Shown: positions 7,646 to 13,192 of the stretch, one piece after another
Layout: every line of letters starts with the position of its first letter
Position numbering within the stretch: the stretch's first letter is position 1
NCBI GenBank assembly: GCA_041477005.1
Contig: JBGOUJ010000095.1
Location: forward strand, 1 to 16,665
DNA from: JBGOUJ01 sp041477005
GTDB lineage: Bacteria; Acidobacteriota; Terriglobia; Bryobacterales; JACQDG01
Length of the DNA stretch: 16,665 nucleotides
Direction: 5' to 3'
Position numbers and translations under genes: made by a program
Notes under the pieces: model-generated
The model's database searches: none
What the model saw: the letters and a program-made list of their open reading frames with translations, nothing else
Told to the model about the DNA's origin: nothing

Positions 7646-8103
7646 AGCTGGAATGCGCTCCCCGGGGCCTGCGGCGCCAGATCGATCGCGCGCCGCTGCG
7701 GCTTGCCGTTGCTGCCGGTATAGGTGATTCTTAGAGTGGGGACTCCGCCGCGGCGCCAGCGCTCGTACTCCTGCCGCGAAATCAGGAAGGTGTCCCGCAG
7801 GCGCAGCTCCTCGTGCCGCCGCAGAGAGGCAGTAGGAAATTGGTGGCCGTTTCCCGCTTGCCGGGCATCATCGACGCCGATGCTGGCTCCGATCACGTCC
7901 TGGGTGCTTTGATTGAAGAGGGAAAGCGAGAGAGTTACTCGCACCTCGGGGCCCAGATCCGTCGCATCGGTTAATTCATAAAATCCGAAAAAATCGCGTC
8001 CGTTAGTTGCCTGAGCCGAAATAGGGCCGAAAAGCAGAAACATCCCTAGGATTTCGACGGTTGCCAAAGAGACGGTTGCCAAAGAGGAAGTACCGAGTCG
8101 CAT
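7642..8103 (-). CDS. Small secreted protein coupled to the NHL/Ig protein
   Basis: This 153-residue protein has a likely signal peptide (about residues 1-32, ending ISAQA). The mature part begins NGRDFFGFYELTDATDLG and looks like a single beta-sandwich: alternating hydrophobic strands (VRVTLSLSLFNQS, TLRITYTGSNGK) and a conserved-looking charged turn (ISRQEYERWRRGG). No catalytic motif was seen and I do not recognise the family. It is the first gene of the transcript and its stop overlaps the start of the giant NHL/Ig gene by four bases. This suggests a partner, chaperone or co-secreted subunit at fixed ratio. GAGG lies five bases before the ATG. The signal peptide contains a perfect 15-base duplication giving SLATV twice. 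Confidence 0.8.
   Translation of the reverse strand: MRLGTSSLATVSLATVEILGMFLLFGPISAQATNGRDFFGFYELTDATDLGPEVRVTLSLSLFNQSTQDVIGASIGVDDARQAGNGHQFPTASLRRHEELRLRDTFLISRQEYERWRRGGVPTLRITYTGSNGKPQRRAIDLAPQAPGSAFQL
8057..8086. repeat. Perfect 15-bp tandem duplication in a signal-peptide region
   Basis: The 15-base unit at 8057-8071 is repeated exactly at 8072-8086. It is in frame in the minus-strand gene and adds five residues (SLATV) to the N-terminal region of the signal peptide. Confidence 0.95.
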
Positions 8104-8120
8104 CTAAGCCTCTGCGGTAT

Positions 8121-8149
8121 ATTCTTTCCAGTAGTTCTAGTACTGTCAA
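8121..8149 (-). promoter_or_regulatory. Sigma-70-type promoter for the small protein/NHL operon
   Basis: On the minus strand a perfect TTGACA (8149-8144) is followed after 17 bases by AAGAAT (8126-8121), which matches four of six positions of the -10 consensus. The predicted transcript start lies about 10-15 bases before the ATG at 8103, giving a very short leader that still includes the GAGG ribosome site. Confidence 0.5.
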
Positions 8150-8179
8150 GCCGGCTTTATAACCTAGATGGCTAGTACT
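8137..8179. promoter_or_regulatory. Pair of CTAGTACT boxes over the promoter
   Basis: The octamer CTAGTACT occurs at 8137-8144, inside the promoter spacer and touching the -35 box, and again at 8172-8179, upstream of the -35 box. The copies are 35 bases apart. Position and repetition suggest operator half-sites for an unknown regulator. Confidence 0.35.
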
Positions 8180-8454
8180 AAAGTTCCAGTTTTTGGCCTA
8201 TTGGGGGGTATCAAAAGATAGGAAGGCCCCAGTCTTTTCTCTGAGTTAGGCTGTCGAAGCATTGATCCAAGTAGGCCGTCGAAGCATTGATCCAAAGAAT
8301 AAAATAAATTTCATTCAACAAGGTCGCAAAGCCATCGCCTCCGGAATGGAAAGTGGGCTGGACCTTCCAGAATGTTCGGTCCTGGAAGCACGCATGGCCC
8401 GACTGGAGGTGCTCAACAGGTAAAGTAGATCCAGAAGCACGGATACCCCTACGC
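8180..8454. other. Upstream spacer with an unrecognised plus-strand remnant
   Basis: Besides the 25-bp tandem repeat, the plus strand has an open frame from about 8250 to a stop near 8420 containing QGRKAIASGMESGLDLPE and LEARMARLEVLNR. It has no start codon near its beginning and no ribosome site, but its composition looks protein-like, so it may be the 3' end of a lost gene. The family is not recognised. Confidence 0.35.
8247..8296. repeat. 25-bp tandem repeat, two copies
   Basis: Two adjacent 25-base units, 8247-8271 and 8272-8296, differ only at one internal T/C and at the last base. Both contain GTCGAAGCATTGATCCAA. The repeat length is not a multiple of three. Confidence 0.9.
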
Positions 8455-8730
8455 CTATTTCAAACTGCTCAAGGCGCCAGCCGCGCGCACTTCAACCGTC
8501 AGGCTCTTCAATTCGGTGGATACGCTCAATCACTGAACGGCTGACGGCAATCGTAGCGTTGCCGGCTTCGCTCTGCGGCTCGCCCCAATCGCGGTGAGTG
8601 AGTCTTCGTGCACATCGCTCCACCGTAGGCCGATTAGTTCGCTACCTCGGAGGCCGGTGTAGACTGCAACATAGACCATCTTGGCGTACGGTTCCACAAT
8701 TAGCGGCAAGGCAGGGCGAAGCTCAGGCCA
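8455..8730 (-). pseudogene. Tyrosine recombinase (phage integrase) fragment, frameshifted
   Basis: Minus-strand translation gives LPLIVEPYAKMVYVAVYTGL followed by RGSELIGLRWSDVHEDS, the start of an integrase catalytic domain with the first catalytic arginine in the TGLR..EL box. After a deletion and frame change the family continues as RDWGEPQSEAGNATIAVSRS and VIERIHR, and after another one-base shift as LKSLTVEVRA, then stops at 8455-8457. The arm-binding N-terminus and the later H-x-x-R and tyrosine motifs are missing, so it cannot recombine DNA. It is the central part of a dead integrase, lying back to back with the serine recombinase remnant on its right. Confidence 0.8.
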
Positions 8731-8766
8731 TCAGCCACGAAGACAGGGACTTTCGCAGACGCGGAC

Positions 8767-8995
8767 CGAAGGGCGAAATGGAAGGCGGCGGTCTACATCC
8801 GATGCTCCAAAGGCCACGAAGAAAAAGTTCGACGAGTCTGCCTACCCGCAGAACTCCGACGGTGCAGGCCAAGCCCTTGTGGAACTGGCCGAGCAGCGCG
8901 GATGGACCGTGCACCGCGTCTGCTGCGACCGCATGAGCGGCGCCAAAGAAGAGCGGCCCGAGCCGCAGGCGCTTCTGGCCCACGCCCGCCGGTTC
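8767..8995 (+). pseudogene. Serine recombinase N-terminal fragment, frameshifted
   Basis: Plus-strand translation begins WKAAVYIRCSKGHEEK, matching the start of a resolvase/invertase catalytic domain; the serine of RCS is the expected nucleophile. A one-base shift near 8825 moves the family to another frame: KKFDESAYPQNSD, then LVELAEQRGWTVHRVCCDRM and SGAKEERPEPQALLAHARR. Homology ends near 8995, before the rest of the catalytic domain and the DNA-binding part. It is a decayed copy of a large serine recombinase of the type common in acidobacterial genomic islands. Confidence 0.78.
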
Positions 8996-9217
8996 CACGA
9001 TGGTCGGCCTCGCCAAGCCCGCCGGCGATCAGATGGCCGCGATGTTCGGTGACCAGGTACCGTCTCCTGACGGCAAGGATCAGAAGGTGAGAGGGCCAGC
9101 ATGAAAGACACTGACGCTTGCGACGCCCCCCCTTCGTCTGGTGAGCGCCGCCGAGCGGCAGATCCTCTCCCGGCGGAGGCACCCAGCGTGATCGAGTTGA
9201 GGTTGCCATGGCGTTTC
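8996..9217. other. Decayed spacer after the serine recombinase remnant
   Basis: A 34-codon plus-strand frame (9000-9104, MVGLAKPAGDQMAAMFGDQV onward) ends in an ATGA overlap with a longer frame starting at 9101. Neither has a clear ribosome site or a recognisable family, and the longer one runs antisense through the gene at 9218-9451. I regard both as unproven. Confidence 0.3.
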
Positions 9218-9451
9218 TCACAGGACTGGCGCGGCCGGCCAGGCCTGCAAGTGCTGCTGCTCCTCGACCGCGCGGATATGTTTCAGCGCCTGATACGTCC
9301 CACCGTGCTCATCGATGAGCAGCGCGGCAGCCCGGTCCAGCCGCTCACGGCGTGGCATTCCATGGATGCCGTACCCCGCACTGATCACCGCGTCCAGCCC
9401 GGCGGCCTCGATTGCGTCGGCGACGATCCTGATGATGGTTTCGTCAGTCAT
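9218..9451 (-). CDS. Small hypothetical protein, 77 residues
   Basis: This 77-residue soluble protein starts MTDETIIRIVADAIEAAGLD. GAGGG lies a few bases before the ATG, and the amino-acid pattern is that of a real mostly helical protein: an amphipathic first helix, then ERLDRAAALLIDEHGG and ALKHIRAVEEQQ. No signal peptide, membrane segment or catalytic motif is visible and the family is not recognised. It sits alone among recombinase debris on the opposite strand, so it may be accessory cargo of a lost mobile element. The C-terminus after EEQQ is less convincing. Confidence 0.5.
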   Translation of the reverse strand: MTDETIIRIVADAIEAAGLDAVISAGYGIHGMPRRERLDRAAALLIDEHGGTYQALKHIRAVEEQQHLQAWPAAPVL

Positions 9452-9661
9452 GATCCCTCGAAGGCCCGGCCCGCTTCCCAGAAAGGCAGCCAGACGGCTT
9501 GGAGCACACGTCAGCCGAGCCAGGCCTGGCCCTGGTGCAATCAGATAGTACGCCTAGGAGCGACCGAGCATCAATGGCCCGAAGGTACCCTCGGTGGAGG
9601 GGAAGGCCGTAGGTATCGATAGTTTGGCGCGTCTGCTTCTGCGTGTCATACTACAAGCCGC
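9452..9661. other. Spacer without recognisable genes
   Basis: No frame here has a credible start, ribosome site or family match. It separates the small minus-strand gene from the Tat-like small frame. Confidence 0.4.
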
Positions 9662-9772
9662 ATGACGCCACTTTTTCGACGCACCTTCCTGGCCGCCGCG
9701 TCGTCGTGCTTGATCCTGCGTTCCTCTCCCGCAGGGCGCCGGACCATCGACCAACTGGAGGCCGACCCGTGA
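9662..9772 (+). pseudogene. Possible truncated Tat signal-peptide remnant, 36 residues
   Basis: The frame from ATG 9662 to the stop at 9770-9772 encodes MTPLFRRTFLAAASSCLILR and 16 more residues. The RRTFLAAA segment resembles a twin-arginine signal peptide followed by a short hydrophobic stretch. The frame then ends quickly, so the mature protein is missing. There is no clear ribosome site. It could be the 5' stub of a decayed exported enzyme gene or chance. Confidence 0.3.
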
Positions 9773-9807
9773 GCTATGGGAGTCAGCAAAGCCGTCCTGC
9801 TGCCCGC

Positions 9808-9832
9808 GGGATCCCTGTAACTTTCGGATCCC
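9808..9832. terminator. Stem-loop upstream of the paralogue pair
   Basis: GGGATCC at 9808-9814 pairs with GGATCCC at 9826-9832 around an 11-base loop. Only scattered T residues follow, so it could be a weak terminator for transcription from the left or an operator for the genes starting at 9956. Confidence 0.3.
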
Positions 9833-9955
9833 TTCCGATAAGCCGACTTTTCATTCCCGATCTGTTTTGAGCGCCCGTGACGCTTTGGACGCTGGCCGGT
9901 AGCGTGCGCCTCGTGTTTCGTATACGCTGGAGGCGAAGGGCTCTGGAGGCAGCTA

Positions 9956-10969
9956 ATGCGATTGGCGGACGTTCTTCCGACCACGCTCCTGGCAATGGCC
10001 GTACTGTCCGATGGCGTGGCGCAGGGAGGCCAGAGCCCTGCCAATCAGCAGGCCGCCACGCAGCAATCAAGAACGTCGGCTGAGGCTCCGCGGCTCGAAG
10101 ATGCGGAGCAGCGCTTGGGGCCGTTTTCCATCGCGGGGCAGGACTACACGGTGGTCTTGCGCAAGAAGCGCCTGCCGCGAGCTAGCGACCGCAGTTTTAC
10201 AGAGACGCTGGCGGCCCTGGAGATCCGCGATGCGGCCGGGAGCGCCCTGCATCACAAAGCCTTCTCTTATGAAGTCGAGCAAGGCGGCTTTCAGCGAACC
10301 ATTTTGGCCTCGGTACGGCTTCTCTCCGGGAACAGCGGCGCAGGATTGCTGATCCGCTACACGGAGGAACCCGCGGCACTGCAGACCGGTGAATCTTGGC
10401 AAGTCATTGGGGTGGTGAATGGAAAGCTCGCGCTTTTCGGCAAGCCCTCGGTCCCAGACGGAGCAAGGCCGGGCCCGTTCACATGGGTCATCATGAGGGG
10501 AAATGGCGCGGCGCCCGTGGTGATACGGCCCGACATCATCGAGTTCCGTGGCTGGACCGGAAGCTTTTATGTGATTGTGCCGGTGCGCGTGGACTGGGCC
10601 CGTGGTAGGCTCATGCCCGACCAGCGATGTTTCGAGGGGACCGGGGACGGCAGCCTGCGTGTGACCGGTTGCGAAATGCGCATGGAGGCGGACCGCAGGC
10701 CGAACGACGCCGAGTTGAGCTTCGTGCGACTTCTCAACGAATCCCACGAGAGCCTGGGGGGCGTGCAGCACGTGGTGGTGAAAAGAGATTCCAGGATCGA
10801 GTTCCCGGAGGCCAGTGCCATCGTGACCTGGAACGAAAGTGCCGACTTGATGCAGCCCGGCTTCTCCGATGTATGGCTGAAGGTGCGCATTGACGGCAAG
10901 GAGGGCTGGATCCACACCGACGAGGATTTCGCCGCCGTCGGCTTGCCCACGGGGAGCCGCGTCCAATGA
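9956..10969 (+). CDS. Exported protein with SH3-like C-terminus, paralogue 1
   Basis: This 337-residue protein has a probable signal peptide (about residues 1-22, up to GVAQ) and then a Q/S/A-rich linker to about residue 45. A large domain follows (about 52-270), starting LGPFSIAGQDYTVVLRKKRL and including WQVIGVVNGKLALFGKP and VIVPVRVDWARGRLMP. A short SH3-like tail at about 300-330 reads VWLKVRIDGKEGWIHTDED. GGAGG six bases before the ATG supports the start. The next gene is a full-length paralogue that overlaps its stop by four bases, so the two are co-translated. Cysteines are few (CFEG, GCEM). No catalytic motif is apparent; an envelope-binding role is inferred from export and the SH3-like fold. 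I do not know a family name. Confidence 0.82.
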   Translation: MRLADVLPTTLLAMAVLSDGVAQGGQSPANQQAATQQSRTSAEAPRLEDAEQRLGPFSIAGQDYTVVLRKKRLPRASDRSFTETLAALEIRDAAGSALHHKAFSYEVEQGGFQRTILASVRLLSGNSGAGLLIRYTEEPAALQTGESWQVIGVVNGKLALFGKPSVPDGARPGPFTWVIMRGNGAAPVVIRPDIIEFRGWTGSFYVIVPVRVDWARGRLMPDQRCFEGTGDGSLRVTGCEMRMEADRRPNDAELSFVRLLNESHESLGGVQHVVVKRDSRIEFPEASAIVTWNESADLMQPGFSDVWLKVRIDGKEGWIHTDEDFAAVGLPTGSRVQ

Positions 10970-12081
10970 GAATGGCGCGCTTCGTTATATTGGTCTTCTC
11001 GGCAGTAGTAGTGGTCCTCGTCGCTTGGCGAACGGCCCGTACTCGTGCTCACCGGCAAACCAGCCAGCCGCCCCCGGAGCAGCAATCAGCCGTGCAGCGA
11101 GCAAATGCCTCGCAACAGAGTCTGCCGCAGCCCGCCGCCCAGCAAGTAGGAGCGTCTTCCCCGGCCACGCAAGTCACTGACACCGAGGAGCACCTTGGGC
11201 CGTTTCACATCGGGGGGCAGGACTACGCCGTGGTGCTGCGCAAGAAGCGCTTGCCGGAAGCAAAGGAGCTCACGGAGACCGTTGTGGCCATTGAGATTCA
11301 AGATGCGACCGGGACCATGCAGTATCGGAGAACGTTTCCCTACCAAGTAGTGGATGGAACATTCCCACAAACCTGGTCGGTTTCCGCAGGCATTCTGGCC
11401 GGGATGAACAGCACAGGGCTGCTGGTGAATTACGCCTCCTACTGGGAGGTTTCGGCCCCGGAGGAAGAGCCCGGCGCGTGGTGGCAGGTCTTTGGGGTGG
11501 TGAATGGAAGATTCATGCCCTTCTCCGCGCCCCTATACGTCGAGGGAACGCTGCTGAGCCAGCACTCCGGCAGCGGGTACAGAACCGCGGGGTCGCTGGG
11601 CTCGCAGGCGGACGTGTTGGAATTCAGATTGTGGACGGGAAACTTTCGTTTGATTTTTCCGGTCCGCGTGGATTGGGCCCAGGGGAATTTGATGCCGGCA
11701 CAGCCGTGTGCGAAGAGGGCCACGAGCAACCCGCGCGAGGTGTGCCAATACGAGGTGGTGGCAGAGGATAAGAACCGGGTCGACGCCATGACGTTCGTTC
11801 GCCTCTTCTCGAATCCCGACCAGAAGTCCGGAAAGCCAGAAAGGGTTGTGGTGAAAGAAGATTCCAAGGTCGAGTTCCTGGCCGCTCAGGCTGAGGTGAA
11901 CTGGAGTGAAGGTGCTGCCTCAGGCCCCTCCGGGAGCCCCGAGGATCCTATGAACGACTCGGGACGTTTCGGCGTCGCTCACGACACCGATGTATGGCTC
12001 AAAGTGCGCATTGACGGCAAAGAAGGCTGGATTCACACCGAAGAGGACTTCGCCGCCATCGGTCTGCCCGCCGTCGGATAG
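10966..12081 (+). CDS. Membrane-anchored SH3-like protein, paralogue 2
   Basis: This 371-residue paralogue of the preceding gene matches it along the whole main domain: LGPFHIGGQDYAVVLRKKRL, WQVFGVVNGRFMPF and FPVRVDWAQGNLMP, with the tail VWLKVRIDGKEGWIHTEEDF. The N-terminus differs. Residues 6-23 form a strong hydrophobic helix followed by RTARTRAHR and no obvious cleavage site, so it is probably a signal anchor, with a Q/P/A-rich linker to about residue 70. It also has an insertion before the SH3-like tail (about 315-338). Its ATG overlaps the stop of paralogue 1. The pair looks like a tandem duplication that diverged into a released form and an anchored form. Confidence 0.82.
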   Translation: MRMARFVILVFSAVVVVLVAWRTARTRAHRQTSQPPPEQQSAVQRANASQQSLPQPAAQQVGASSPATQVTDTEEHLGPFHIGGQDYAVVLRKKRLPEAKELTETVVAIEIQDATGTMQYRRTFPYQVVDGTFPQTWSVSAGILAGMNSTGLLVNYASYWEVSAPEEEPGAWWQVFGVVNGRFMPFSAPLYVEGTLLSQHSGSGYRTAGSLGSQADVLEFRLWTGNFRLIFPVRVDWAQGNLMPAQPCAKRATSNPREVCQYEVVAEDKNRVDAMTFVRLFSNPDQKSGKPERVVVKEDSKVEFLAAQAEVNWSEGAASGPSGSPEDPMNDSGRFGVAHDTDVWLKVRIDGKEGWIHTEEDFAAIGLPAVG

Positions 12082-12294
12082 GGTCTACGCGGGGGCCGTT
12101 TTCCGAGCGCGAAGGGGATTTAGCGCCAGCGTCGCGGCCTTGGCTAAAGCCATCGGCCCGGCCGACTGGGTGGAACGGCTGTGTGGAAATCATGTGTCTT
12201 TCCAACAGGTTACCGGGTGCCTGCTATCCCTTTTCGTTGCAACCCAACTGGAACTACACCATCTCACCCAATCTGTGAATTTGTTCTTGCGCCC
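12082..12294. other. Convergent spacer with a weak hairpin
   Basis: This short spacer lies between the plus-strand paralogue pair and the minus-strand Tad block. It contains TGGCTAAAGCCA flanked by GGCC on both sides, a short possible stem, without a T-run on either strand. No gene was seen. Confidence 0.4.
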
Positions 12295-12702
12295 TTAGTT
12301 GGCGACGATCATATTAGAGCTGCTGCCGAGGCTCAGTGTGTTCTGTTTGACGAACAACGGGGCAGCCACGAGATTCAGCTTGTAGCGCACCTGCACCTGC
12401 ACGACGGCCCCGCGCTGGTTCGCGGGGCTCCAGGTCGTGGTGACGGTCAGGTTGCTCAGGTCGAGCCCGACAGCGTTGGCAGCCACAACGGATTTGATCT
12501 GATCGGCGGTCGCCGGGTTCGCACTGCCGTGAACCATAGCATAGCGGGCGCCCTGCCGCGTGGCCTGCGCGACGGTCGTGTAAGCCCAAACGGCGAGGCC
12601 GAACTCCATAACCCCAACCAGCATCATGATGAACAACATGAATCCCAGAGCAAACTCGACAATTGCGGCGCCCCTGTTTCGCCGCCGACTGGTGTTCAGC
12701 AT
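12295..12702 (-). CDS. TadE-like pseudopilin (block C, second TadE)
   Basis: This 135-residue TadE-family protein has a basic leader and then RG/AAIVEFALGFMLFIMML, with glutamate at +5, one membrane helix (about residues 13-36) and the family motif AQATRQGARYAMVHG. The periplasmic part is short and beta-rich. I chose the ATG at 12702 because AGGAG stands seven bases upstream; the ATG at 12717, which overlaps the stop of the previous gene as ATGA, would add five residues. A still longer frame to 12885 overlaps the upstream gene and is not credible. It is the last gene of the second TadG-TadE-TadE cassette and is expected to be a minor inner-membrane pseudopilin. Confidence 0.9.
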   Translation of the reverse strand: MLNTSRRRNRGAAIVEFALGFMLFIMMLVGVMEFGLAVWAYTTVAQATRQGARYAMVHGSANPATADQIKSVVAANAVGLDLSNLTVTTTWSPANQRGAVVQVQVRYKLNLVAAPLFVKQNTLSLGSSSNMIVAN

Positions 12703-12713
12703 CGCCGCGCTCC

Positions 12714-13169
12714 TCATTGCACCCTCACGTAGGCGGTCCGGCCGGTTGTGACTGGATTCGGAATGCCGGTCCAGCCGACCAGCGGGCTGAAGGATTCCTT
12801 CGTCTGCGTGCTGACGTAGACCCGCGGCGCGCCGTAATTGGGGCAGGACCCCGTGACGCAGTCCACTTTCGTGCCGCTCGGGCAATCGCAGTAGCGGCCC
12901 GCGACGGCGGTGATCGTGCCCAGGTCCTTCGCGTCAGTCTGAGCTGCCTGTTGCATCTGAGCGAACTCTCCGGAATAAATGTTGTTCTGGGCGCCGTAGA
13001 ACGCTCCAGTGCCGGCGGCATTGGCGAGGGTTACGGCGTGATAGAACACGCGCGCGAAATCGGCAGCCCCGACCAGCAGCAGCAGCAGCAGCGGCCCGGT
13101 CAAGGCGAGCTCTATTGCGACGCTGCCCCGGCGTTTCTTGCGATTGCTCCAGCGATTGTTCAGCATCAT
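12714..13169 (-). CDS. TadE-like pseudopilin with a cysteine cluster (block C, first TadE)
   Basis: This 151-residue TadE-like protein has a basic leader ending KKRRG and then SVAIELALTG, with glutamate at +5. Its membrane helix contains six consecutive leucines encoded by six CTG codons, followed by LANAAGTGAFYGAQNN. The periplasmic part contains RYCDCPSGTKVDCVTGSCP, four cysteines spaced C-x-C-x7-C-x4-C, which suggests a disulfide-closed loop. AAGGAG five bases before the ATG at 13169 supports this start (a second ATG follows at once); the upstream ATG at 13187 has no ribosome site. It lies 23 bases after the TadG-like gene and just before the next TadE. Confidence 0.88.
   Translation of the reverse strand: MMLNNRWSNRKKRRGSVAIELALTGPLLLLLLVGAADFARVFYHAVTLANAAGTGAFYGAQNNIYSGEFAQMQQAAQTDAKDLGTITAVAGRYCDCPSGTKVDCVTGSCPNYGAPRVYVSTQTKESFSPLVGWTGIPNPVTTGRTAYVRVQ
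13074..13091. repeat. Six-copy CAG/CTG triplet tract
   Basis: Six perfect CAG units on the plus strand give six leucine codons (CTG) in the membrane helix of the minus-strand TadE gene. Slippage would change helix length without shifting frame. Confidence 0.9.
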
Positions 13170-13192
13170 GGCTTCTCCTTGTCTCATTCGGC

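Noticed and set aside
5930..7723. 597-codon open frame on the plus strand
   Set aside because: It is antisense to the NHL repeats; the repeated GC-rich codons keep the opposite strand open. The minus-strand protein has clear domains and a signal peptide.
9101..9622. 173-codon plus-strand frame
   Set aside because: It runs antisense through the more protein-like gene at 9218-9451, and no family or ribosome site supports it.
10067..10966. 299-codon open frame on the minus strand
   Set aside because: It mirrors paralogue 1 in antisense, has no family signal, and the plus-strand gene has a ribosome site and a paralogue.
12703..12885. Extended N-terminus of the TadE frame (to 12885)
   Set aside because: It overlaps the upstream TadE gene by more than 150 bases and the extra residues resemble no TadE leader; AGGAG supports the ATG at 12702.
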